From contig CABIYO010000013.1 of NCBI GenBank assembly GCA_902362975.1, forward strand, positions 1-58,625: DNA of 58,625 nt. The letters are read 5' to 3'. The translations under genes and the position numbers were made by a program. This DNA is from Caryophanales bacterium. Lineage in GTDB: Bacteria; Bacillota; Bacilli; Exiguobacteriales; Exiguobacteriaceae. Under the pieces are notes generated by a model, which worked only from the letters and a program-made list of their open reading frames with translations, searched no databases and had not been told where the DNA came from. This document shows positions 26,216-34,549 of this stretch, piece by piece; the stretch's first letter is position 1, and each line of letters opens with the position of its first letter.

Positions 26216-26602
26216 TCAATCGATTCGTCGTAAGTTCCGGTAGTCGCCAGACAACGTCCATCTCTCAAGATGCGTGATGACACTTGGACGGTTCCGTTGA
26301 CCGAGCCACAGCTGATATCGTTCTTTCTCGCCACCTTTGTACTGTACCGTAAGGTCAAAATCAGGAGCCACTTCCATCTCAATGCCTTCGATTTCTTCTG
26401 AACTTCGTAGCATTTCCGCGAACACCCGCACCTGGCTCAATTCATGAAACTCTAGCTTCACTTCTGGATTCATTATTCCGTGTACCGTCGACTCCGCCAC
26501 CATCACGCATTCAACTTCTTCATTCTCAATTTCTCCAATCGGATCTCCAAATGGTGCGGTTATCGCTCGAATCGCCTCAACCCACTTCATCATTTTATTC
26601 AT
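26216..26602 (-). CDS. Hypothetical protein
   Basis: A 128-residue soluble, rather acidic protein (stretches such as EIENEEVECV and RSSEEIEGIE) with predicted beta strands and no membrane segment. It ends in a basic stretch, Y-R-N-L-R-R-I-D. AGAGGTGAG precedes the ATG. I do not recognise a family. It stands alone between two terminators. Confidence 0.5.
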   Translation of the reverse strand: MNKMMKWVEAIRAITAPFGDPIGEIENEEVECVMVAESTVHGIMNPEVKLEFHELSQVRVFAEMLRSSEEIEGIEMEVAPDFDLTVQYKGGEKERYQLWLGQRNRPSVITHLERWTLSGDYRNLRRID

Positions 26603-26674
26603 TCTCTCACCTCTCTCTTCTCTTCATCTATACGTAGATTCAATCGAAACGGTTTCAACATTTGGAAAAATTAA

Positions 26675-26698
26675 AAAGCCGAGCAAACGCTCAGCTTT
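26675..26698 (-). terminator. Terminator of the sucrose operon
   Basis: AAAGC-GAGC / GCTC-GCTTT stem around AAAC, followed on the minus strand by TTTTTAATTTTT. Confidence 0.85.
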
Positions 26699-26703
26699 CA
26701 CAT

Positions 26704-28122
26704 TCATTCATATTCCCAACCGACTAAACTTGCCTCGTCCCCGACGTAGCGAATCCGTTTCTCACCATCACTTGGGAAGACGCGAAGGGTTGCCACAGCG
26801 TCACCGTCGTTGACGAAACATTCGACACTCGACGAGTCGACATACAGATGAAGGGACGTGACCTCAATCACTTTTGTCCGGGTCGTCCCAAACTCCGTCG
26901 CGAACGGTTCACCTGCGTTTGTCCGATCGATGGTCAATTCGCGTGTATGTTTCTCGTACCGAATCACGAGCGACTCATCTTCTGTCTTTAACAGTTCAAG
27001 TTTGAAGTCTTCTCCAGCCGTCGACAGTTCCAATTCAAAACATTCGGGTGAAAGCACGTCAATCTGTGTCCCTGATTCATTGACAAACTGGTCTTGTCGG
27101 AGTTTTTTCATTTCTTGGACTGGTCGTTGTTTCAATACGCCATCTTCCACTGATAGTTCACGCGGTAGTGTTAATGCATGTGCCCAGCCGTACCGATCTG
27201 TCGGATATTCAATCTCCGGCAGACCCATCCAGCCGACTAGAATGCGACGACCTTCATGTTCCGTCGTTTGCGGGGCGTAAAAGTCAAACCCGAAGTCTAG
27301 CTCTTCAAACGACCCGTGCGTGAAGACGAGCGTCTCTAAATCGAGTGTACCTGTGACGTATCCAGATTGATAGATGTTGTGGTAGCGATGACCTTCAGGC
27401 TCAATTCCTTGCGGAGAAAAAATGAGGACATGCTTTCCATTCAGTTCAAACACGTCAGGACATTCCCACATGTAGCCAAACCGCTCGAGCCCCGTCTTCA
27501 CTTCACCTAAGAACGTCCAATCATTCAAGTCGGTCGAACGATATAGGACGACACATCCTGTCTTATCCGTTCGCTGTGCACCGACAATCGCATAAAATGA
27601 TCCATCTTCTTCCCATACTTTCGGATCGCGGAAATGTTCCGTGTAACCGGCCGGAATATCCGGGATGGCCACGTTGCGCCGCTCGATCATCCCGTCACGT
27701 AAGACACCGATAATTTGCGAGGCGTGACGCGTCCAATCGTCCGTACGATGATTCCCGGTATACATGACGTGAAGGGTATCGTTTACGACGAACCCACTTC
27801 CAGAATAGGCACCGTGGGAATCCTCCTTCGTTTCAGGGACTAACGCCACCCCGCGGTCGGTCCAATGGACGAGATTTTTCGAACTGACATGATACCAATG
27901 TTTGAGACCGTGAACTGGCCCGAGTGGGAACCATTGATAGAATAGATGGTACTCTCCATCGTAATAGGTGAAGCCGTTCGGGTCATTGAGGAGGCCCGTC
28001 GGCGGCTGGATATGGTATCCAAACCGCCACGGGGATGCGGCTGTCTTTGTACGGAGCACCTCCATTTCGAGGGCGCTCACGTCTCGGAGAGAACGATAAC
28101 GTTCGGCCTTCGTCCAATTCAT
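26704..28122 (-). CDS. scrB: Sucrose-6-phosphate hydrolase
   Basis: A 472-residue GH32 enzyme that splits sucrose-6-phosphate in the cytosol into glucose-6-phosphate and fructose. The N-terminal motif LLNDPNG puts the nucleophile at Asp47. The transition-state motif F-R-D-P-K and the W-E-C-P-D-V motif with the acid/base glutamate follow, and a beta-sandwich makes up the last 130 residues. No signal peptide, as expected for the PTS product. It is the last gene of the scr operon, 18 bases after scrA. Confidence 0.93.
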   Translation of the reverse strand: MNWTKAERYRSLRDVSALEMEVLRTKTAASPWRFGYHIQPPTGLLNDPNGFTYYDGEYHLFYQWFPLGPVHGLKHWYHVSSKNLVHWTDRGVALVPETKEDSHGAYSGSGFVVNDTLHVMYTGNHRTDDWTRHASQIIGVLRDGMIERRNVAIPDIPAGYTEHFRDPKVWEEDGSFYAIVGAQRTDKTGCVVLYRSTDLNDWTFLGEVKTGLERFGYMWECPDVFELNGKHVLIFSPQGIEPEGHRYHNIYQSGYVTGTLDLETLVFTHGSFEELDFGFDFYAPQTTEHEGRRILVGWMGLPEIEYPTDRYGWAHALTLPRELSVEDGVLKQRPVQEMKKLRQDQFVNESGTQIDVLSPECFELELSTAGEDFKLELLKTEDESLVIRYEKHTRELTIDRTNAGEPFATEFGTTRTKVIEVTSLHLYVDSSSVECFVNDGDAVATLRVFPSDGEKRIRYVGDEASLVGWEYE

Positions 28123-28140
28123 AGTGTCACTTCCTTTTTG

Positions 28141-29577
28141 TTACGCGGCTTGTTTGACCGCTTCTTTTTTTGCTTGTCGTTTCGCGAGAATGAATGTCAA
28201 TCCGAATGTCACGGCGAAGGCGATGGCCATGCCAATGATATACGAGATGATTGAACCCGGTGCGATTGAAATAATACCTGGTAATCCGGCAGCACCGAGC
28301 GCTACTGCCAATACGTCGTTTCCAACGATGAACGCAGAGGCGATGGCTGAACCGACGATGGCTGCGATGAACGGATAACGAAGTTTTAAGTTGACCCCGA
28401 ACATGGCAGGCTCTGTGATTCCAAGTAGTGCAGAGATTCCTGATGCTGAGGCGACCCCTTTCATCTTCTTATCAGCAGTTAAGAAGAAGACCGCAAGGGT
28501 AGCTGCCCCTTGTGCGACGTTTGACATCGCAGCAATCGGGAAGATGAACGATCCACCTGTTTTAGCGATATCGGCGAGAAGCTGTGTCTCAATCGCGATG
28601 AAGCTATGGTGCATCCCCGTAATAACGATTGGGGCGTAGAGAAGACCCATGATCAAGCCACCGACGAATCCGAGTGAATCATATGTCCACACCAACCCAT
28701 CAATAATTAAGTTCCCTGTTTCGCGTGTGACCGGACCCACGAAGGCGAACGTGATGAACGCTGTGAAGAGAAGTGAGAGCAATGGCGTAAGCAAGATATC
28801 AAGTGACGCCGGCATAAACTTCCGAATGTTGATTTCAAGCTTCGATAAAATATACGTCGAGACGAGGACTGGTAAGACTTGTCCTTGGTATCCTAGCTTC
28901 TCAATCTCGAGTCCGAAAATGTTCCAAACCGGAATCTCTTCAACACTTGCCTGAGCGTATGCATTGATCAAGTCCGGGTGAACCATGATCATCCCGAGCG
29001 CTGCACCTAGGTACGGGTTACCACCGAACCGTTTGGCTGCGGAGAACCCTATGAGTACAGGAAGGAAGACGAAGGCGGCGTTTGCGAACGTATTGATCAT
29101 CGCTGCGAGGTCGGCCATGCCTGGATACTGGTCAATCAATGAACGTCCATCAAAGAACAAATCCGGTGCCATCAATAAGTTGTTGATCCCCATCAAGAGA
29201 CCACCGGCGACGATGGCCGGGATGATTGGAACGAAGATATCCGATAACATTTTGACGAACTGTTGGAGCGGGTTCATTTTTTTCGCTCCGGCTGACTTCA
29301 CGTCTGTCGTCGACATGTCTCCAAGACCAGTCAATTGTGAAAATTCCGCATAAACCTTGTTGACCGTACCTTGTCCGATGATGATTTGATATTGTCCGCC
29401 TGTAGAGAATGTTCCCTTAACCACATCAAGTTGTTCGAGTGCTTTCTCATCGACCTTCGACTCATCGTTCAATACGAGTCGAAGGCGAGTCGCACAGTGC
29501 GCGGCTGCCGCAACGTTTTCTTTCCCACCAATCGCCTCTAGGATCGATGCTGCTTCTTTTTTGTAATCCATCTTCAT
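28141..29577 (-). CDS. scrA: Sucrose-specific PTS enzyme IIBC
   Basis: A 478-residue PTS permease. The IIB domain comes first, with the phosphorylated Cys28 in A-A-A-H-C-A-T-R-L-R. A linker near residues 75-105 leads to the IIC domain with about ten membrane helices. There is no IIA domain, as usual in this glucose/sucrose subgroup; phosphate must come from another IIA. Gene order scrK-scrA-scrB supports the sucrose assignment. scrK overlaps the start by 4 bases. Confidence 0.9.
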   Translation of the reverse strand: MKMDYKKEAASILEAIGGKENVAAAAHCATRLRLVLNDESKVDEKALEQLDVVKGTFSTGGQYQIIIGQGTVNKVYAEFSQLTGLGDMSTTDVKSAGAKKMNPLQQFVKMLSDIFVPIIPAIVAGGLLMGINNLLMAPDLFFDGRSLIDQYPGMADLAAMINTFANAAFVFLPVLIGFSAAKRFGGNPYLGAALGMIMVHPDLINAYAQASVEEIPVWNIFGLEIEKLGYQGQVLPVLVSTYILSKLEINIRKFMPASLDILLTPLLSLLFTAFITFAFVGPVTRETGNLIIDGLVWTYDSLGFVGGLIMGLLYAPIVITGMHHSFIAIETQLLADIAKTGGSFIFPIAAMSNVAQGAATLAVFFLTADKKMKGVASASGISALLGITEPAMFGVNLKLRYPFIAAIVGSAIASAFIVGNDVLAVALGAAGLPGIISIAPGSIISYIIGMAIAFAVTFGLTFILAKRQAKKEAVKQAA

Positions 29578-30512
29578 TTCCCTCCTAACGTTTCATTCAC
29601 AAGTTGTCGTGATGGAATTGCTGGAATTGCGCCATAAGCTGTACATGTCAATGCACCCGTTACGTTCGCATATTCAATGTCGGAACGTAAGCGCTCCGGG
29701 TCAAACCCGAGTGTTGCCAACCGATATAAGTAAGCTCCGACGAACGCATCTCCCGCTCCCGTCGAATCGATACTGTCGATTGAGATTGAAGGAACGATTT
29801 CATGATGCGTGCTTGTCGCAATCAACGTCCCACGAGACCCTAGTGTAATGGCAATCTGTTTTGCACCTAATTCAAGCAGTGCACGAACAGCGTCTTCTAG
29901 TTGTTCTTCTCCGGTTAACAAGTGTGCTTCTTCTTCGCTCAATTTAATGAAGTCCGATTCCGCGATGAAGTGTCTCGCATCTTGTTTAAATTGCTCGAGG
30001 TCCGTGATCAATGCATCTCGATAGTTCGGGTCGAACGAGATAAACAAGCCATCCCGCTTTGCAAATTGCAATAACTTGAAGTACGCGTCTTTCAATTTTC
30101 CATCAAGTAGTGCTGTCGCCGAGCCGAAATGAATGATGTCTCCTGACTCGATCACCGATAAGTCGATCGACTCGAAGGCATACTCCCCGTCACTACCGCG
30201 ACGGAATGTGAAGTCCCGCTCTCCGTCCTCTTGAATCGATACGAATGCGAATGTCGTATCTCCAGACTCCACAAGGTTTTCTGTTCGGACGCCGTTCTCG
30301 ATCAACGTCTGTTTCAAGAAGAGACCAAACGGGTCATCTCCAACCTGTCCAAGGAAACTGGATTGTCCCCCATGCTTACTGACGACTGCCGCGACATTCG
30401 CAGGTGCGCCTCCCGCTTTCTTGACGAACGTCGTCCCGTTAACGAGATCACTTGACGCATCCTCGCATACCCAGTCAATCAACAATTCGCCGATACAATG
30501 TACGGTGTTCAT
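29574..30512 (-). CDS. scrK: Fructokinase, PfkB family
   Basis: A 312-residue ribokinase-family sugar kinase. It has G-G-A-P-A-N-V-A near residue 35, the catalytic D-S-T-G-A-G-D-A-F near 250, and an L-S-E-E-E-A loop. It phosphorylates the fructose released by ScrB. I choose 30512 as start: GGAGGTGG lies 6 bases upstream, and the longer frame from 30527 contains that site. Operators O1 and O2 lie just upstream. Confidence 0.9.
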   Translation of the reverse strand: MNTVHCIGELLIDWVCEDASSDLVNGTTFVKKAGGAPANVAAVVSKHGGQSSFLGQVGDDPFGLFLKQTLIENGVRTENLVESGDTTFAFVSIQEDGERDFTFRRGSDGEYAFESIDLSVIESGDIIHFGSATALLDGKLKDAYFKLLQFAKRDGLFISFDPNYRDALITDLEQFKQDARHFIAESDFIKLSEEEAHLLTGEEQLEDAVRALLELGAKQIAITLGSRGTLIATSTHHEIVPSISIDSIDSTGAGDAFVGAYLYRLATLGFDPERLRSDIEYANVTGALTCTAYGAIPAIPSRQLVNETLGGK

Positions 30513-30542
30513 ATCGTCCACCTCCAAAAATCATATGAGTTC

Positions 30543-30571
30543 TTTATACGATTGGTACCGGTTCCATGTTA
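30543..30571 (-). promoter_or_regulatory. Promoter of scrKAB with operator O2 in the spacer
   Basis: TATAAA at 30543-30548 with a poor -35 (TAACAT) 17 bases upstream. The palindrome GGAACCGGTACC (30554-30565) lies in the spacer, so ScrR bound there should block RNA polymerase. The weak -35 is expected for a regulated promoter. The leader to the scrK start is about 25 bases. Confidence 0.5.
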
Positions 30572-30582
30572 GAATAAAAAAA

Positions 30583-30606
30583 TGCTGCGGAACCGGTTCC
30601 GCAACA
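30583..30606 (-). promoter_or_regulatory. ScrR operator O1, also a likely scrR terminator
   Basis: An 18-base perfect palindrome TGCGGAACCGGTTCCGCA at 30586-30603, typical of LacI-family operators. On the minus strand it is followed by GCATTTTTTTATTC, so the RNA can form a 7-base stem with a CCGG loop and T-run. It can therefore act both as operator and as intrinsic terminator between scrR and scrKAB. Its centre is 35 bases from O2. Confidence 0.6.
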
Positions 30607-30620
30607 CAAATGTAAACGAA

Positions 30621-31610
30621 TTAATTCAACTTGTCAACGCTTTCGCGCACTTTTAATTCAAATATTGTGAACGTTTTCATTGGGACGTGTTCACCGTGTA
30701 AAAGCTGTAGCATCATGTCAGCTGCTTTCGCCCCAGTTCGGCGATAAGGTAGGTGGACCGTCGTGATGGATGGATGCAGGACTTCCGTGAAATCGTATCC
30801 TCCAAATCCACTGACAGAGACATCTCTTGGGACAGAGACCCCTTGATTCGCTAATCCTTTCAAGACGCCTAACGCAATGTTGTCGGTCGCACAGACGATC
30901 AAGGAAACAGTACCGACCTCATCCGCCAACTGTTCACCGATTGGAATGGCGTCCTCAATCTTAAACGTCGTTTGAATGATTTTGACATTTGCCTCTGACT
31001 CTTGAAACGCCTTCAAAAATCCGTCACGGCGTGCTTGACCGACCGCGATATCCGATTCATACACCCCGACATAGACAACGTTTTGATGACCCCACTCCGT
31101 GAATTGTTTACCGAGTGCATAGGCTGCATCATAGTCAGGGTAGACGAGACTATGGACATTGTCATGTTGTTGCCCGATCAACAAGACCGGAATTTGAATC
31201 GCCTCAATCGCCTCAAGGTGACGTTTCGTGACCGTCGTCCCGAGCCAGATGATCCCGGCGACTTTTTGTTTCGCCAAATTGTATAGCTGTTCGATTTCTC
31301 GTTCCGTCTGTTGCGCTGTATTGACGACGAGCATTTGATATCCTCGTTCCGTGAGCTGTTCGTCAATCCCCATCATCGTCCGTGAGGTGGCATACGAATC
31401 GAGCCGGGGAACGATGACCCCAATCATCTTCGGCTGCTTCAACTTGAGACTTTGCGCGAACTGATTCGGCTCATAATTCGTATCTCGAATGACCCGGTCG
31501 AGTTTTTCCCTTGTTTCCTTTCCGACCGACCCTCCGTTCAGATAGCGTGAGACCGTACTTTTTGCGACACCAGCGAGCTCGGCAATGTCCTTAATGGTGA
31601 CTTGCTTCAT
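30621..31610 (-). CDS. scrR: LacI-family sucrose operon repressor
   Basis: A 329-residue LacI-type regulator. The N-terminal helix-turn-helix is T-I-K-D-I-A-E-L-A-G-V-A-K-S-T-V-S-R-Y-L with the hinge helix right after; the ligand-binding core follows. It is the first gene of the scr cluster, on the same strand. Two palindromes matching GGAACCGGTWCC in the scrR-scrK gap are the obvious targets. Inducer is probably a sucrose-derived sugar, by analogy with ScrR proteins. Confidence 0.88.
   Translation of the reverse strand: MKQVTIKDIAELAGVAKSTVSRYLNGGSVGKETREKLDRVIRDTNYEPNQFAQSLKLKQPKMIGVIVPRLDSYATSRTMMGIDEQLTERGYQMLVVNTAQQTEREIEQLYNLAKQKVAGIIWLGTTVTKRHLEAIEAIQIPVLLIGQQHDNVHSLVYPDYDAAYALGKQFTEWGHQNVVYVGVYESDIAVGQARRDGFLKAFQESEANVKIIQTTFKIEDAIPIGEQLADEVGTVSLIVCATDNIALGVLKGLANQGVSVPRDVSVSGFGGYDFTEVLHPSITTVHLPYRRTGAKAADMMLQLLHGEHVPMKTFTIFELKVRESVDKLN
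30666..30679. promoter_or_regulatory. cre-like site inside the 3' end of scrR
   Basis: TGTGAACGTTTTCA differs from the CcpA consensus WGWAARCGYTWWCW at one position. It lies upstream of the scrKAB promoter, consistent with glucose repression of the sucrose genes. Confidence 0.4.
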
Positions 31611-31629
31611 CCTTACCCCTCCATATGAA

Positions 31630-31660
31630 AAAAGCTGACGTGCGAGACGCCGTCAGCTTA
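31630..31660 (-). terminator. Terminator of the GNAT gene upstream of scrR
   Basis: AAGCTGACG/CGTCAGCTT stem followed on the minus strand by TTTTTTCAT; it separates the acetyltransferase from scrR and touches its stop codon. Confidence 0.85.
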
Positions 31661-32134
31661 ATGGTTTACTACATATCGTTTCTTGAAATTTAAATAATAC
31701 AGACCATTCCTCTTTTCGAACCCGTTCTGAACGAGAACATGATGCATCTCTTGTTGATGTGGGCTCGTCGGTGGGATGCCAGCCCGGACTGTTTGTCCAT
31801 CCATCAATTTTGAGTCCAATAAAGCAAGTCGCAAACCTTCCGTCGCATATCCTTTGTTTTTGTATGCATCGAACACCATCAGGTCGAGTTGGTACACGCG
31901 GGCAAGCTTGAGTAACAAGACTTTACCGACCAGTTTGTCATCGACCATCAAGTCGTAATAGAAGTCCTCTCCATAACTATGCTCTTCTGCGTGATACAGT
32001 TGCTCGGGCCCCATTTCTTCGAGGATCCCTTTCAACTCTTCAGCAGAAACGCCATATGAGTTTTCTCCATACTTCTGAAAATGTTCATATTCAATCTCAT
32101 CAATCTGGCGAATAGGTTGACGCACGATGTTCAT
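31658..32134 (-). CDS. GNAT-family N-acetyltransferase
   Basis: A 158-residue GNAT protein. The core has an N-K-G-Y-A-T-E-G-L-R loop that binds the acetyl-CoA pyrophosphate, and the end has the V-L-V-Q-N-G-F-E-K-R-N-G-L-Y motif. It stands alone between terminator and CDF gene. AAGGAGGGC lies upstream of the ATG. Substrate unknown. Confidence 0.85.
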   Translation of the reverse strand: MNIVRQPIRQIDEIEYEHFQKYGENSYGVSAEELKGILEEMGPEQLYHAEEHSYGEDFYYDLMVDDKLVGKVLLLKLARVYQLDLMVFDAYKNKGYATEGLRLALLDSKLMDGQTVRAGIPPTSPHQQEMHHVLVQNGFEKRNGLYYLNFKKRYVVNH

Positions 32135-32221
32135 CCCGTGCCCTCCTTAACTAGTAGTTCAATATCTATCTGCGCTTATTATAAACGAATCCCTTCATGA
32201 AGCGCAAAAGATAACCGAACA

Positions 32222-33085
32222 TCAAATCGGTTCGATATGAATATGCACCGAGTCAACCGCATACTGCTCATTTAATTTTCGTTCGATGTCATCACATAAT
32301 TCATGGGCCGCGTCCACGGTCAAATCGCCATCGACTGCAATCGTCACATCGAGCATCACATGATTTCCTAGATGACGCCCTTTGATTTCCCGAACTTCTT
32401 TCACCCGTACAAATTGTTCAATCGTCTCCTCATAAGACTCGACGAGGTGCGGAGGGAACCCGTCAGAAAGCTGATGGGTGGCATCTAAAAAGATTTGAAT
32501 CGCTGTCCGGATGATCATGCCGGCAATCACAATTGCTAAGACCGTGTCCATCCAGGGCAGTTGGAAATAAGCAAATAGCACACCAAGCGTAGCTCCGACT
32601 GAAATCATCGCATCGACCAAATTGTCTTTCGCTGCCGCCTTAAGTGCCAATGACTTTGTTTTCTTCGAGAGGTTCAAGTTGAACTGATACACCCCGAACA
32701 TGACGAGCGCACTGACGAAGGCGACGACCGCTGCCAATGGGTTCGGCTCTGTATACACGCCCCCGACTAAATTCGACAGACTGTTAAAGAAGACGAAAAT
32801 ACCGACCGCAATCATAATCAATGAAGCGATGAGCGCAGAGATCGTCTCCATCTTCGCGTGACCATATTTATGCTCGGCATCCCTTGGCAATGCAGCCACC
32901 CGAATACCGATATAGACCGCGACCGATGCAATGATATCCGTCGTATTGTTGAATCCATCGGCTAGGACCGCCTCAGATTTATATAAGTACCCGAAGAATA
33001 CCTTTAGTATAGATAAAATCAAATATGCCGTAATCGACACAATTGCTCCTTTGAGCGCTTTTGGTGGATGATTTGTTGTTTCCAT
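32222..33085 (-). CDS. Cation diffusion facilitator, probably manganese-type
   Basis: A 287-residue CDF exporter with six membrane helices and a C-terminal cytoplasmic domain. The first metal motif is N-N-T-T-D50 within L-A-D-G-F-N-N-T-T-D. The second, in helix 5, is D154-N-L-V-D158. A DxxxD motif in helix 5, rather than HxxxD, is described for manganese CDFs, so Mn2+ is more likely than Zn2+. A downstream H-L-G-N-H motif belongs to the cytoplasmic domain. Metal choice is inference. GGAGGTGGG precedes the start. Confidence 0.85.
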   Translation of the reverse strand: METTNHPPKALKGAIVSITAYLILSILKVFFGYLYKSEAVLADGFNNTTDIIASVAVYIGIRVAALPRDAEHKYGHAKMETISALIASLIMIAVGIFVFFNSLSNLVGGVYTEPNPLAAVVAFVSALVMFGVYQFNLNLSKKTKSLALKAAAKDNLVDAMISVGATLGVLFAYFQLPWMDTVLAIVIAGMIIRTAIQIFLDATHQLSDGFPPHLVESYEETIEQFVRVKEVREIKGRHLGNHVMLDVTIAVDGDLTVDAAHELCDDIERKLNEQYAVDSVHIHIEPI

Positions 33086-33268
33086 CCGCCCACCTCCTTA
33101 ATTAGCTCAGTTAGTATAGCAGGTGAACTTCGTGTGGGGATAGAGAAACAATGTTTCATACAGCCAAAATAAATGGAATATATTCCCGGTAGTTTCGTTT
33201 AACAAATTTTATGGTAAAGTATACAGGAAGAGACCTTATGGTTAAACCGCAAAAAGAGGTGAAAACAG

Positions 33269-33580
33269 ATGTTTACAGAACGTGATGGGATTAAATTACG
33301 ATTGGAACAAATTGACAGATTGTTAATCGATTTGAATCGCGAGGCAAAACAATTGATGGCACGTCTCCGCGAATTAGATGCTTCTGGTGAAAACCCGCAC
33401 GAAGTATCTTTGAAACCTGAAGAACGCGATACGTTGAAATCGTCAATCGATGAAACGCTTGAAGCGCTACAAAGCCGTTCAAAACGTCCGATGAATGTGA
33501 ACGACGAGAAGAAGAAAGAACTCGCTTCTCAAAAAGCACTCATCGATGAATTATCAGACTTACTCAGTAAGAAAAAATGA
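33269..33580 (+). CDS. Small coiled-coil protein of unknown function
   Basis: A 103-residue, highly charged protein made of helices with leucine spacing (I-K-L-R-L-E-Q-I-D-R-L-L-I-D-L-N) and a second helix after residue 50. It ends in S-K-K-K. AGAGGTGAAA precedes the ATG. The promoter is probably TTTAAC-N16-TATACA at 33198-33225. Its strong ribosome site and own terminator indicate a real gene. No family recognised. Confidence 0.6.
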   Translation: MFTERDGIKLRLEQIDRLLIDLNREAKQLMARLRELDASGENPHEVSLKPEERDTLKSSIDETLEALQSRSKRPMNVNDEKKKELASQKALIDELSDLLSKKK

Positions 33581-33603
33581 GGCGCAACTGCGTCTCATTT
33601 TTT
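33575..33603 (+). terminator. Terminator of the coiled-coil protein gene
   Basis: AAATGAGGCGC/GCGTCTCATTT stem with one wobble pair around AACT, followed by TTTTT. Confidence 0.85.
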
Positions 33604-33620
33604 ATGAAGGAGCCCGGATT

Positions 33621-34412
33621 ATGTATATTGTCACTACTTGTTTACGCCCGACAGATGATGTCTTGTCTCGAGCACACACGCATGCCACAGAATACGGGAT
33701 GAAATTTGTCAATCGACGCAAACTTTCCATTGATGAGTTGAAGAAACGTCATCAACAAGGTGTACTTGTCTTTGATAAACGACGTGTCGAGTTCACACCT
33801 TTGAATAGTACAGAGCCGTTCTTTTTTCACCCATCAAGCTCCGTCTTTCGGGTGAAGCAACTGAGCCGAGGTGGATCGGATCCACTCATTGATACCATGC
33901 AAGCAACTTCGGGTGATCATATTCTAGATTGTACACTCGGACTCGGCTCGGACAGTATCGTCATGAGCCATGTCGTCGGTTCAAGCGGTAAAGTAATTGG
34001 GCTTGAGAGTCAGTTCATTACGGCACAACTCGTCCGAGAAGGCATGTCCGTATGGGTCGAAAAAGATGAGCAGGTCAATGATGCGATGCGACGCATCGAG
34101 GTCGTTCACTCCAACTCTCTCGACTATTTAAAAACGTGTGCGGAAAATTCATTTGATTGTATTTACTTTGATCCGATGTTCGAAAAGACGATTTCAGAAT
34201 CGATTCATCTGAATCCACTTCGCACAATCGCCGACACTTCCCCTCTCACGCAAGAATTGATTACCGAAGCGACACGAGTAGCTAAGAAACGTATTGTCTT
34301 GAAGGCGCATTTTGAGAGCGATACCTTTGAACGTTACGGTTTCACGCATATAAAACGTAAAACGTCGAAGTTCCATTACGGATATATCGACCTAGAGTCT
34401 AAGTCTATTTAG
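33621..34412 (+). CDS. Class I SAM-dependent methyltransferase, YpiP/RsmJ-like
   Basis: A 263-residue methyltransferase. The SAM motif is L-D-C-T-L-G-L-G-S-D near residue 98. The acidic end of strand 2 is G-L-E-S, and the catalytic-type loop is Y-F-D-P-M-F-E. This spacing resembles RsmJ (16S rRNA G1516) and its Bacillus relative YpiP. I start at 33621 with GAAGGAG nine bases upstream; the longer frame begins inside the previous gene. RNA target not established. Confidence 0.72.
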   Translation: MYIVTTCLRPTDDVLSRAHTHATEYGMKFVNRRKLSIDELKKRHQQGVLVFDKRRVEFTPLNSTEPFFFHPSSSVFRVKQLSRGGSDPLIDTMQATSGDHILDCTLGLGSDSIVMSHVVGSSGKVIGLESQFITAQLVREGMSVWVEKDEQVNDAMRRIEVVHSNSLDYLKTCAENSFDCIYFDPMFEKTISESIHLNPLRTIADTSPLTQELITEATRVAKKRIVLKAHFESDTFERYGFTHIKRKTSKFHYGYIDLESKSI

Positions 34413-34447
34413 TCAAATTGAACTAAATAGGTCTTTAGACTCTTTTT
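34395..34447 (+). terminator. Terminator of the methyltransferase gene
   Basis: A long inverted repeat (GAGTCTAAGTCTATTTAGT arm with small bulge) ending in TTTTTTT. Confidence 0.85.
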
Positions 34448-34549
34448 TTGTATATTATTTTCTGAATATTGACATTAATCAGACATAAAGAGTACATTTA
34501 CAACAAGCCCACACACTTTCCCATTATTTTTTAACAGGAGGTTCACACA

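Noticed and set aside
26644..26657. cre-like TCGAAACGGTTTCA before the hypothetical gene at 26.2 kb
   Set aside because: Two or more consensus mismatches on either strand and no well-placed promoter.
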